Shown: positions 1-6,622, counted from the first letter of the stretch. The stretch is DNA of 7,121 nucleotides from an uncultured Streptococcus sp. (GCA_902480035.1 CABSRC010000086.1:1-7121); one strand, 5' to 3'. Made by a program: numbers and translations. Notes: a model not told the origin generated them from the letters alone.

Positions 1-14
1 TAAACAAGAAGACT

Positions 15-38
15 AACAGCGTCAGCTGTTTTTCTTTT
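15..38 (+). terminator. Intrinsic terminator of the upstream gene
   Basis: A perfect 6-bp stem (AACAGC at 15-20, GCTGTT at 25-30) with a 4-nt GTCA loop is followed by a T-rich run (TTTCTTTT). It has the form of a rho-independent terminator reading rightward. TAA at 1-3 may be the stop codon of the gene it serves, but the frame cannot be checked inside the window. The stem is short, so termination may be partial. Confidence 0.65.
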
Positions 39-94
39 GCCCTAAAATTTTGTGAAAAAACTTTTTAAACCTACTAGTTATTGGTAACAAAATG

Positions 95-103
95 TGGTAT
101 GCT
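95..103 (+). promoter_or_regulatory. Probable extended -10 promoter of the surface-protein gene
   Basis: TGG followed by TATGCT matches the TGn-extended -10 pattern (TATGCT is 4 of 6 to TATAAT). The hexamer at the correct distance upstream (TAGTTA, 75-80, 17-bp spacer) is a poor -35, which is common for extended -10 promoters. Transcription would begin near 110 and give a leader of about 43 nt ending in a GGGGGTGAG ribosome binding site at 140-148. This is inferred from sequence pattern only. Confidence 0.42.
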
Positions 104-152
104 AAGGGGTAGAGAAACTTCAAGAAATGATTCAGTTTTGGGGGTGAGTTTA

Positions 153-2474
153 ATGGGAAAGAAATTAGGAAAATCGGTTTTCACGACGGGAGTTGCTGCG
201 ACAACGGTCCTATCTGGAATGTTTCATCATAAGGCAAATGCTGAAGAGGTCAAACAAAATGAAAATCCAGAAACCAATAGTACGGAAGTAGTCGAAAAAC
301 CAATTACAGTTGATGAGTTGAAGCAAATAACTGCTCAAAAAGGGCAAGTGGTGAAAGATGTCCACTACCAAGAGCAAAAAGTGATCGATGCTCAGACGGA
401 TGTCAGGGCGGCTGGTCAAGAGTTGGAAGAAAAGAAAGCTGAAGTGACGGAGGCAGAAAACCTCATCGCAACGACTTCAAATGCACAAGTTCAGAACGCA
501 GAAAATGATGTCAAGGTGGCGCAAGCCTATGTGACCATCGAAGAAAATAAGGTTCGAGAAGCAGAAGCTGCACATGACCAAGTCGTAGAGGCTGTTCGTC
601 AACAAGAAAACCAGGTCACAGCTCAAGAATCTTTGGTTGACGTAGCACAAAATGAATTAAATCAAGCCAAAGCACCGATTTCAAATGATGAGAATGTGCT
701 AAACCAGGCCTTGTTGGAGCAAAGCCAAGTCGAGCAAAGTATTCGAGAATCTCAGAGTTATCTCGCGACCTTGCAAGCGAGTCAGCAGAATGGGGCTGAC
801 ACAGTCGCTCAAATTGAGAGTGATATTCAACTCGCCCAAACGCGACTCACAGACTTAAAGGCGGTCATTGCGACAAAAGAAGCGGAGTTGGCAGCCTTGG
901 AACAAGCAGCGGCTAATAGCCCAGTTCAACTGAGCCAAGCAACCTACGAAGGCTACTTGCAACACTTGGCTGACAATGGCAATGAAGCTGCAGCAAGCGC
1001 TTTAGCCCTCTACAAGCGTGGTCGTGAAGAAGACGGCTTAACAGTTGGAGAGTCTGGATCCTTGCAAGCCAACCTTCGGGCTCTTGAAATCGCAGATGCC
1101 ATTAATAGCTATCGTCGCAATGCAGGTTTGCCTGAATTGGAGCTGGATCCTTATTCCCTTCCTGCCAGTCAAGTTCAGTTGGAATACTTCAAAAAAGCCA
1201 ACTGGCATATGTTTAAGTATTTGCCAAACGAAAACATCGCCTATGGCTTCTCGCCTGCTGGTGCAGTAGACTTTTGGTACAATGAAAAAGCGGCTTACCA
1301 AGAAGTGGCGGGTCAATATGGTTTACCAACAGACGAAACACAAATCGATGCCAACGACATCTATATGAAGATTGGGGCTGAGGCCTTTGCTAAGGTTGGT
1401 CATTACCTCCAAATGGTGGACAACAAAGCAACGGCTTTATCAGTGGCTTATGACCCAAGTAATGCCATGTCAGAAGCAGCTTTCTTACATAACCCGGTCA
1501 ATTCAGCAGTGTCAACCAATGCGCTTGCTTACCAATTGCGTCAGGGAGCTGGTGCTACAACGACAAGATCAGATGTGAAAGCAAAATCTGATGAAGTCGC
1601 TAACCTCAAGTTGGACAAGGCCAATCAAGAGTCCCAAATCATTATCTTGCAAGGCAAATTAGAAGATGCCCGCCATGCTAATTCGAATGTGGCAGTAGAG
1701 ATGGCCAATGTCCAAAAGACCATCCAAAATTACAAAATTCTTCTTGTCAGCAAGGATCATGCAGTTGAAAAAGCAAAAGCGACTCTTGATGTATCTCGAG
1801 GTCGGATTGAAGCAGCCATCCAACCAAAAGAAGCAGCGCTTCAAAAAGCGAAAGATTTGTTAGCAGCTGCGCGTGAGAAATTAGATCTTTTAAAAGCAGA
1901 AGAAGCAGAAAAAGCCCAAGTCGTTCAAGAAGCGCATGAGGGCTTGAAGGCAGCGCAAGAACGCTTGGTTGCTGCTGAAAAACGTCTTTCTGACTTTAAA
2001 AATGCTCCAGAATTATTGGTCAAAGCCCAATCAGTTTTATCAGCTGCGGTGGCTAATTTAGAAAATAAAAAAGAAAAATTAGAAGCCGAATTCACTACTC
2101 TTCAATCTTATCACAGTGTCGTGGAACTGTTGAATTCTCAATATGAAGATCTAGCGTCACGAATGGATCCAGCTATTTTAGAAGCAGCAGATATGCCAAT
2201 GGATATCCGCTCAAGCAATCCAACCACTTTTTCGGATAGACCAACAGTTCTTCCAACAGGTACCAATAGTCCGCAAGTGCAAGCACCAAAAGCTACTCCA
2301 GCTCCAAAACAAGAAGCCAAAGTAGAAGAAATCAAACCCAAAAAAGAAAACAGCCAAGCTGTGGCAAGTGCAGATTCTTCCAAATATGCAGCAGCAACAA
2401 CAGGTGTAGTCGTTGGACTACTTGCCGGATTGTTTGGTTTCAAGAAAAAGAAACAATCTTCAAATAATGATTAA
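153..2474 (+). CDS. SEC10/PgrA-type coiled-coil surface protein with CAP/SCP-like domain
   Basis: This is a 773-residue exported surface protein. ATG at 153 is preferred over upstream in-frame starts (TTG 81, ATG 99) because GGGGGTGAG lies just before it and the product then opens with a proper signal peptide: MGKK, a hydrophobic stretch, and probable cleavage after ANA at about residue 30. Residues ~40-250 are Ala/Glu/Gln/Val-rich coiled coil. Residues ~300-445 resemble a CAP/SCP domain: NSYRRNAGLPEL, then NENIAYG, FWYNE and GHYLQMV. Candidate tetrad residues are H352, E360, E378 and H417. Residues ~470-670 form a second coiled coil, followed by a Pro/Lys/Ala-rich linker. The C-terminus has a hydrophobic segment (~745-763) and KKKKQSSNND, the layout of a wall-sorting tail, but LPXTG is not beside it; only LPTGT occurs, at 700-704. 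The architecture matches proteins annotated as SEC10/PgrA surface exclusion domain proteins in streptococci and enterococci. A role in adhesion or cell-surface interaction is inference, and nothing here shows conjugation genes. The gene is flanked by terminators, so it is probably monocistronic. Confidence 0.85.
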   Translation: MGKKLGKSVFTTGVAATTVLSGMFHHKANAEEVKQNENPETNSTEVVEKPITVDELKQITAQKGQVVKDVHYQEQKVIDAQTDVRAAGQELEEKKAEVTEAENLIATTSNAQVQNAENDVKVAQAYVTIEENKVREAEAAHDQVVEAVRQQENQVTAQESLVDVAQNELNQAKAPISNDENVLNQALLEQSQVEQSIRESQSYLATLQASQQNGADTVAQIESDIQLAQTRLTDLKAVIATKEAELAALEQAAANSPVQLSQATYEGYLQHLADNGNEAAASALALYKRGREEDGLTVGESGSLQANLRALEIADAINSYRRNAGLPELELDPYSLPASQVQLEYFKKANWHMFKYLPNENIAYGFSPAGAVDFWYNEKAAYQEVAGQYGLPTDETQIDANDIYMKIGAEAFAKVGHYLQMVDNKATALSVAYDPSNAMSEAAFLHNPVNSAVSTNALAYQLRQGAGATTTRSDVKAKSDEVANLKLDKANQESQIIILQGKLEDARHANSNVAVEMANVQKTIQNYKILLVSKDHAVEKAKATLDVSRGRIEAAIQPKEAALQKAKDLLAAAREKLDLLKAEEAEKAQVVQEAHEGLKAAQERLVAAEKRLSDFKNAPELLVKAQSVLSAAVANLENKKEKLEAEFTTLQSYHSVVELLNSQYEDLASRMDPAILEAADMPMDIRSSNPTTFSDRPTVLPTGTNSPQVQAPKATPAPKQEAKVEEIKPKKENSQAVASADSSKYAAATTGVVVGLLAGLFGFKKKKQSSNND

Positions 2475-2540
2475 GACATACTGAGAATAGAGTGGATACT
2501 TAGACACTTTATTGCTTAAAATCTTTAAAGGAAATTTATG

Positions 2541-2592
2541 AGGGTGGGACAAGAACTCGCTTAACAAACGAGTTCTTTCCTGCTCTTTTTTT
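2541..2592 (+). terminator. Strong intrinsic terminator after the surface-protein gene (GTGGGA-type repeat)
   Basis: A perfect 9-bp stem (AAGAACTCG 2551-2559 with CGAGTTCTT 2569-2577, 9-nt loop) extends outward through imperfect pairs. AGGGTGGGA (2541-2549) pairs with TCCTGCTCT (2578-2586) using some G-T pairs and one bulged C. Seven Ts follow (2586-2592). It ends the surface-protein transcript and separates it from the fru promoter. Its outer sequence resembles the terminator near 6462-6536, sharing GGGTGGGA on the left and GAGTTCTTTCC on the right. Confidence 0.85.
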
Positions 2593-2615
2593 GTATACTT
2601 TTAGAATATTTGAAA

Positions 2616-2635
2616 GAAAATGACAGAAAATGATA
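2616..2635 (+). promoter_or_regulatory. Tandem 10-bp repeats upstream of the fru promoter; candidate FruR operator
   Basis: GAAAATGACA (2616-2625) is followed directly by GAAAATGATA (2626-2635), 9 of 10 identical, so the repeat period is one DNA helical turn. The pair ends 7 bp before the -35 hexamer. Operators of DeoR-family regulators are often short A/T-rich direct repeats, and regulators bound here could contact RNA polymerase. Assignment to FruR is inference from position and from FruR being the first gene of the operon. A simple A-rich UP-like element is an alternative. Confidence 0.4.
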
Positions 2636-2642
2636 AAAAGTG

Positions 2643-2670
2643 TTGACATTTTTTGGAGATGGAGTATAAT
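2643..2670 (+). promoter_or_regulatory. Promoter of the fruRKA operon
   Basis: TTGACA (2643-2648) and TATAAT (2665-2670) are both perfect sigma-70/SigA hexamers separated by 16 bp. Transcription is expected to begin near 2677, giving a leader of only about 26 nt. A promoter this close to consensus would be strong unless repressed, which fits the cre site overlapping the start and the repeat pair just upstream. Confidence 0.9.
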
Positions 2671-2675
2671 AGTCC

Positions 2676-2692
2676 TTGTAATCGATTGCAAA
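2676..2692 (+). promoter_or_regulatory. CcpA catabolite-responsive element (cre) at the transcription start
   Basis: The 17-bp site matches every fixed position of the published Gram-positive cre consensus WTGNAANCGNWNNCWWW. Its core, TTGTAATCGATTGCAA (2676-2691), is a near-perfect palindrome with one mismatched pair. It sits at the expected +1 position between the -10 box and the AGGAGG at 2693-2698. Bound CcpA with HPr-Ser-P would be expected to block initiation when better sugars are present. FruR binding to the same palindrome cannot be excluded. Confidence 0.8.
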
Positions 2693-2702
2693 AGGAGGAG
2701 AA

Positions 2703-3446
2703 ATGCTTAAGTCTGAACGAAAACAATTCATCCTCGAGAAGGTACTGAAGGAAAAATTTGTTTCCTTAGAAACCCTTGTACAAGAGCTAGGGACGTCTGA
2801 ATCAACGGTTCGACGTGACTTGGATGAATTAGAAGCTGAAAGTAAACTTCGCCGGGTTCACGGCGGTGCGGAAAGCCTGCATTTTCTTCAAGAGGAAGAA
2901 AGCAATAAAGAAAAATCTATCAAAAACATTCAAGTTAAGTCAAAGATCGCGGTAAAAGCGGCGGAATTGATCAAAGATCATGATGTGATCTTTATCGATG
3001 CCGGGACGACCAATGAACTTTTGGTACAAGAAATTGTCAATCCAACGGTAACTGTGGTGACCAACTCGATTCACCATGCGACCAAGTTGGTCGAGCGAAA
3101 TGTTCCAACGGTCATCATCGGTGGGAAGGTAAAATCTTCTACAGATGCTAGTATCGGAGGGATCGCGCTCAATCAGATCGGTCAGTTGAATTTTGACAAG
3201 GCCTTTCTTGGAATGAATGGAATCGATGATGAATTTTACAGCACTCCAGACCTGGAAGAAGGATCTGTCAAGCGTGCGATTATCGAAAATGCGAAAAAGA
3301 CCTATATCCTAGCGGATGATTCGAAAATTGGGGTGACATCCTTTGTCAAAGTGGCTCCTATCAAGCGAGCTATGATTATCACCAATCAATGTGAACCGCA
3401 ACGATTAAAGGTTTTAAAAGAAAAAACGGAGGTTATAGAAGTTTGA
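2703..3446 (+). CDS. fruR: DeoR-family transcriptional regulator of the fructose operon
   Basis: This 247-residue protein has the usual DeoR-family length and layout. A winged helix-turn-helix lies at ~1-57, with the recognition helix around STVRRDLDELE (34-44) and the wing ending in RRVHGGA. A DeoR C-terminal sensor domain follows, with IDAGTTNELL (~98-107), VVTNS (~118-122), IIGGK (~138-142), LGMNGID (~169-175) and ILADDSK (~202-208). This sensor fold binds phosphorylated sugars, and fructose-1-phosphate is the expected effector from related systems. The start is secure: AGGAGG at 2693-2698 precedes ATG. It is the first gene of the operon, directly downstream of the near-consensus promoter, so it probably controls itself together with fruK and fruA. 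The DNA-binding and sensor motifs all look intact. Whether it acts mainly as repressor or activator cannot be read from sequence. Confidence 0.93.
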   Translation: MLKSERKQFILEKVLKEKFVSLETLVQELGTSESTVRRDLDELEAESKLRRVHGGAESLHFLQEEESNKEKSIKNIQVKSKIAVKAAELIKDHDVIFIDAGTTNELLVQEIVNPTVTVVTNSIHHATKLVERNVPTVIIGGKVKSSTDASIGGIALNQIGQLNFDKAFLGMNGIDDEFYSTPDLEEGSVKRAIIENAKKTYILADDSKIGVTSFVKVAPIKRAMIITNQCEPQRLKVLKEKTEVIEV

Positions 3447-4354
3447 TTTATACAGTAACACTGAATCCAGCAATTGACTATATTGTCCGTCTCGATCATG
3501 TAGAGACCGGAGCGGTCAATCGAATGGCTTCGGAAGATAAATTCGCCGGTGGTAAGGGAATCAATGTCAGTCGTGTCTTGAAACGTCTCGATATCGAGAA
3601 CACAGCGACGGGATTTATCGGTGGTTTCACAGGACGCTTCATTGAGGACGTACTGACTAGCGAAGCTATTTCAACCAACTTTGTGACAGTGGACCAAGAT
3701 ACACGGATCAATGTCAAGATCAAAGCTGATGAGGAAACAGAGATCAATGGGAATGGCCCAGAAGTGACGGAAGCTCAGCTGCAAGAATTGCTCAACATCT
3801 TATCGAGCTTAACAGCAGATGATGTAGTAGTCTTTGCAGGGTCTGCCCCATCTTCACTTGGGAATGCCGTTTACAAACAATTGATCGCAGCAACACGTGC
3901 GACAGGTGCGCAAGTCGTTTGCGACTTTGAAGGGCAAACCTTGATTGATTCCTTGGAGTTCAATCCCCAGTTGGTCAAACCAAACAACCATGAGTTGGGA
4001 GATATTTTTGGCGTTACCTTGACGGAATTGCCAGAAATTGAACGCTACGCTAAAGAAATCTTGGCCAAAGGTGCACAAAACGTCATTATTTCCATGGCGG
4101 GTGATGGTGCTCTCCTTGTCAGTCCAAGCGGCACTTACTTCGCAAAACCAATCAAGGGTCAAGTGAAGAACTCTGTCGGGGCTGGAGATTCCATGGTGGC
4201 TGGCTTCACTGGGAAGCTCGCAACGACAGGAGACGTCATCGAAGCCTTCAAATGGGGAGTGGCTTGTGGCACAGCGACCACCTTCTCAGATGATTTGGCG
4301 ACAGCGGACTATATTAAAGAAACTTATGAAAAAGTAGAGGTAGAAAAACTATGA
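3443..4354 (+). CDS. fruK: 1-phosphofructokinase (PfkB family)
   Basis: This enzyme phosphorylates fructose-1-phosphate with ATP to fructose-1,6-bisphosphate (EC 2.7.1.56), feeding the product of the fructose PTS into glycolysis. It is 303 residues, normal for the family. It starts with the typical MIYTVTLNPAIDY, carries the PfkB N-terminal glycine motif GGKGINVSRVL (36-46), and has the ATP-site/catalytic motif GAGDSMVAGF (246-255) with D249 as the predicted catalytic base. Tagatose-6-phosphate kinase (LacC) is a close relative, but the fruR and fruA neighbours favour FruK. The start is TTG at 3443, which overlaps the fruR stop in TTGA. No ATG gives the conserved N-terminus, and GGAGG at 3428-3432 lies about 10 nt upstream. 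The overlap suggests translational coupling. Confidence 0.94.
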   Translation: MIYTVTLNPAIDYIVRLDHVETGAVNRMASEDKFAGGKGINVSRVLKRLDIENTATGFIGGFTGRFIEDVLTSEAISTNFVTVDQDTRINVKIKADEETEINGNGPEVTEAQLQELLNILSSLTADDVVVFAGSAPSSLGNAVYKQLIAATRATGAQVVCDFEGQTLIDSLEFNPQLVKPNNHELGDIFGVTLTELPEIERYAKEILAKGAQNVIISMAGDGALLVSPSGTYFAKPIKGQVKNSVGAGDSMVAGFTGKLATTGDVIEAFKWGVACGTATTFSDDLATADYIKETYEKVEVEKL

Positions 4355-6327
4355 AAATTCAAGACGTTTTAAATAAAAACGTGATGTTGTTTGACCTTCA
4401 AGCAACAGATAAAGAAGGCGTGATCAATGAGATGATCCAATCGCTCGTTGACAATGGTGTGGTGACAGATTTTGAAACTTTCAAAGCTGGGATTATGAAC
4501 CGTGAAGCACAAACTTCAACTGGTTTGGGTGACGGAATTGCCATGCCACACAGCAAAAATGAAGCAGTCAAAGAAGCAACGGTCTTGTTTGCAAAATCAA
4601 ACAAGGGTGTGGATTACGCATCTCTTGATGGTCAACCAACAGACTTGTTCTTCATGATTGCAGCTCCAGAAGGAGCAAACGATACTCACTTGGCAGCCCT
4701 TGCTGAATTGTCTAAGTACTTGATGAAACCAGGATTTGCGGACAAACTTCGCCAAGCAAGCACTCCTGATCAAGTCATTGCAGCCTTTGATGCAGAAGAG
4801 CAAGAAGCTGCCGCTGAAGAAGCGAAAAAAGCAGAAACGGTCAAAGAAGCAGCTTCATCTGACAAACCTCTCATCGTTGCCGTTACAGCATGTACAACAG
4901 GGATCGCCCACACTTATATGGCAGAAGAAGCCCTCATCAAAAAAGGGGAAGAAATGGGTGTCACAGTCCGCGTTGAAACCAACGGGGCATCTGGTGTCGG
5001 CAATCGCTTGACTGCTGAAGAAATCGCCAAAGCTGAAGGGGTCATCATTGCAGCAGATAAAGCAGTTGAAACCGCTCGTTTCGATGGCAAAAAATTGATC
5101 TCTAAACCAGTCGCAGCCGGTATCCGTCAGACAGAAGAATTGATCCAAACCATCTTGGATGGCAAAGCAGAAGTCTTCCACGCTGAAAATGCTGCACAAG
5201 CTAGCGCAAGCCAAGAAAAATTAAGCTTGGGTGGAGCCTTCTACAAACACTTGATGAGTGGGGTTTCTCAAATGCTTCCATTCGTTATCGGTGGTGGTAT
5301 CTTGATCGCCCTTGCCTTCTTGATTGACCAAATCCTTGGTGTGCCAACTGACCTTGAGTCTTTGAAACAACTGGGTTCTTATAACCAGCCTGCTGCTTAC
5401 TTCATGACTGCTGGTAAAGCTGCCTTTGGTTTCATGTTACCAATTCTTGCAGGATTTATTGGATTCTCTATTGCAGAAAAACCAGGTTTGGTTGCTGGTT
5501 TTGTAGCAGGTGCTATTGCTGACAGCGGTGCTGCCCTCGGAAATGTTGCATACGGAGCTACTAAAGCAACTATTCCTGCCGCACAAAGTTCCGGTTTCCT
5601 TGGAGCCTTGGTTGGTGGTTTCCTTGCAGGTGGAGTGATTCTTGTTCTTCGTAAAGTTCTTGCAGGTCTTCCACGTACACTCGACGGTATCCGTTCAATC
5701 TTACTCTTGCCATTGCTTGGTGTTGGATTTACCGCAGCAATTATGTTTGTATTGAACATTCCAATGTCAGCTATTAACACTGGAATGAATACTTTCCTTA
5801 CAAATCTTGGAGGAAGTTCAGCAGTTCTTCTTGGTCTTCTTGTCGGTGGTATGATGGCTGTCGATATGGGTGGACCAGTTAATAAAGCTGCTTATGTATT
5901 TGGTACAGGTACTTTGACAGCTTCAGCTCTTTCTGGTGGTGGTTCTACTGTTATGGCGGCAGTTATGGCAGCTGGTATGGTTCCTCCATTGGCAGTATTC
6001 GTGGCAACAGTTTTGTTCAAAGATAAATTCACACAAGAAGAACGCGATTCTGGTTTGACAAACATTATCATGGGTCTTTCCTTCATCACAGAAGGTGCCA
6101 TTCCATTCGGTGCAGCTGACCCAGCTCGTGCCATCCCTAGCTTCATTGCAGGTTCAGCATTGACAGGTGCCCTTGTTGGTTTTGCAGGCTTGAAACTCAT
6201 GGCTCCTCACGGAGGTATCTTCGTTATCGCCCTTACATCAAATCCACTTCTTTACATCTTGTTCGTATTGATCGGTGCAGTCGTAAGTGGTATCTTATTC
6301 GGATTGCTTCGCAAACCTAAAAACTAA
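4351..6327 (+). CDS. fruA: PTS fructose transporter, fused EIIA-EIIB-EIIC
   Basis: This 658-residue membrane protein imports fructose and phosphorylates it to fructose-1-phosphate. Phosphate passes from PEP through EI and HPr to EIIA, then EIIB, then sugar. The EIIA-Fru domain is ~1-150, with the phosphorylated histidine H67 in GIAMPHSKN and a supporting histidine H113 in NDTHLAAL. An Ala/Glu/Lys-rich linker (~148-170) leads to EIIB-Fru (~172-270), whose phosphocysteine C181 lies in AVTACTTGIAHTYMAEEAL. A second linker leads to EIIC (~293-658), with many membrane spans, including MLPFVIGGGILIALAFLI and ILLLPLLGVGF. It carries the conserved loop EGAIPFGAADP (581-591). All domains and active residues are present, so it looks functional. 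Its ATG overlaps the fruK stop as ATGA, with a weaker AGAGG at 4336-4340. It is the last gene of the operon. Gene order differs from Gram-negative fruBKA, and this A-B-C fusion is the usual Firmicute form. Confidence 0.95.
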   Translation: MKIQDVLNKNVMLFDLQATDKEGVINEMIQSLVDNGVVTDFETFKAGIMNREAQTSTGLGDGIAMPHSKNEAVKEATVLFAKSNKGVDYASLDGQPTDLFFMIAAPEGANDTHLAALAELSKYLMKPGFADKLRQASTPDQVIAAFDAEEQEAAAEEAKKAETVKEAASSDKPLIVAVTACTTGIAHTYMAEEALIKKGEEMGVTVRVETNGASGVGNRLTAEEIAKAEGVIIAADKAVETARFDGKKLISKPVAAGIRQTEELIQTILDGKAEVFHAENAAQASASQEKLSLGGAFYKHLMSGVSQMLPFVIGGGILIALAFLIDQILGVPTDLESLKQLGSYNQPAAYFMTAGKAAFGFMLPILAGFIGFSIAEKPGLVAGFVAGAIADSGAALGNVAYGATKATIPAAQSSGFLGALVGGFLAGGVILVLRKVLAGLPRTLDGIRSILLLPLLGVGFTAAIMFVLNIPMSAINTGMNTFLTNLGGSSAVLLGLLVGGMMAVDMGGPVNKAAYVFGTGTLTASALSGGGSTVMAAVMAAGMVPPLAVFVATVLFKDKFTQEERDSGLTNIIMGLSFITEGAIPFGAADPARAIPSFIAGSALTGALVGFAGLKLMAPHGGIFVIALTSNPLLYILFVLIGAVVSGILFGLLRKPKN

Positions 6328-6340
6328 ACATGACTAAAAG

Positions 6341-6365
6341 AGGCTGGGCAAAAATCGTCCAGCCT
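6341..6365 (+). terminator. Hairpin after fruA, probable weak terminator
   Basis: AGGCTGG (6341-6347) pairs perfectly with CCAGCCT (6359-6365) across an 11-nt loop, and G6340-T6366 and A6339-T6367 may extend the stem. It lies 13 nt after the fruA stop codon. The following sequence (TTGAAGTCTTATAAAAAT) has no clean T-run, so it may stabilise the mRNA 3' end or end transcription only partly, leaving the main stop to the T-tracts at 6499 and 6531. Confidence 0.5.
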
Positions 6366-6393
6366 TTGAAGTCTTATAAAAATAAATATATGA

Positions 6394-6458
6394 CGCAGTG
6401 GTTGATTGGCATCTTTGTTCACTTTATAAGCTCCAAAGATGACCTAATCAACTGTGCG
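6394..6458. repeat. Long imperfect inverted repeat (24/25-nt arms)
   Basis: The left arm 6394-6417 and right arm 6434-6458 are near-complete reverse complements. CGCA pairs with TGCG, GTTGATT with AATCAAC, and CATCTTTG with CAAAGATG; small bulges or G-T pairs lie between them. The loop is 16 nt (6418-6433). No T-tract follows directly, so it is not itself a terminator. It would fold as a stable hairpin in RNA or could be a cruciform in DNA. Confidence 0.8.
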
Positions 6459-6461
6459 GGG

Positions 6462-6536
6462 GTGGGAAGATTGAAAAGGTTTGGGGAACCTTTTCAACTT
6501 TTTTATTTTACGGAGTTCTTTCCCACTCACTTTTTT
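6462..6536 (+). terminator. Outer stem of a nested terminator pair
   Basis: GTGGGAAGA (6462-6470) pairs with TCTTTCCCAC (6517-6526) with one bulge, enclosing the inner hairpin at 6471-6497. A T6 tract follows at 6531-6536. The sequence GAGTTCTTTCCC on the right arm repeats the right arm of the terminator at 2570-2580. Together with the inner terminator it should prevent fruA transcripts from entering the next gene. Confidence 0.65.
6471..6504 (+). terminator. Inner intrinsic terminator with perfect 11-bp stem
   Basis: TTGAAAAGGTT (6471-6481) and AACCTTTTCAA (6487-6497) pair perfectly around a TGGGG loop, and a T6 tract follows at 6499-6504. This is a complete rho-independent terminator and probably the main 3' end of the fruRKA transcript. 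Confidence 0.85.
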
Positions 6537-6565
6537 ATTGCTAAAAACACCAACTAGTGATGAAG

Positions 6566-6594
6566 TTGCTTATCTCTATAGATTTCGATATGAT
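6566..6594 (+). promoter_or_regulatory. Candidate promoter of the small exported-protein gene
   Basis: TATGAT (6589-6594) is 5 of 6 to the -10 consensus. TTGCTT (6566-6571), 17 bp upstream, matches only the TTG half of a -35 box. Transcription would begin near 6601 and give a leader of about 22 nt with GGAGG at 6614-6618. The terminators just upstream mean the gene needs its own promoter, which supports this weak match. Confidence 0.4.
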
Positions 6595-6622
6595 AGTAGA
6601 AAGCATTTTTCTTGGAGGATCA

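Larger units (their letters stand above)
6340..6536 (+). repeat. Composite structured intergenic element after fruA
   Basis: Nearly the whole gap between fruA and the next gene consists of three successive hairpin units: 6341-6365, 6394-6458, and a nested pair within 6462-6536. The ends carry GGCTGGGCA...CCAGCC on the left and GTGGGA...TCCCAC followed by T6 on the right. The right unit shares sequence with the terminator before fruR. No coding potential is apparent. The form suggests a dispersed small repeat (MITE-like or terminator-type) found in many copies in streptococcal chromosomes, but copy number cannot be judged from this window. It does not look like the pneumococcal BOX or RUP elements as I know them. 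Confidence 0.5.

Noticed and set aside
81..152. Upstream extension of the surface protein by 24 residues from TTG 81
   Set aside because: The extension has no ribosome binding site, overlaps the probable -10 box, and would put polar residues in front of a normal signal peptide. GGGGGTGAG lies directly before ATG 153.
2250..2264. LPTGT as a working sortase motif
   Set aside because: It lacks the LPXTG spacing and is 41 residues from the hydrophobic segment, whereas sortase motifs sit next to it. It is reported as a possible remnant only.
153..2474. Surface-exclusion function in plasmid transfer
   Set aside because: The family name comes from enterococcal plasmid proteins, but no conjugation or plasmid genes lie nearby, so that role is not assigned here.
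2593..2702. Riboswitch or leader-peptide attenuator before fruR
   Set aside because: With transcription starting near 2677 the leader is only about 26 nt, too short for either, and no competing hairpins are present.
5397..5780. 127-residue open frame on the - strand inside fruA
   Set aside because: It is an antisense shadow of the EIIC coding sequence, rich in Pro/Ala/Arg, with no start signals. The same applies to the other reverse frames within fruA, fruK and the surface-protein gene.
6330..6557. 75-residue open frame after fruA (+ strand)
   Set aside because: It runs through the hairpins and terminators of the intergenic element, has no ribosome binding site, and its composition follows the repeat, so it is chance coding.
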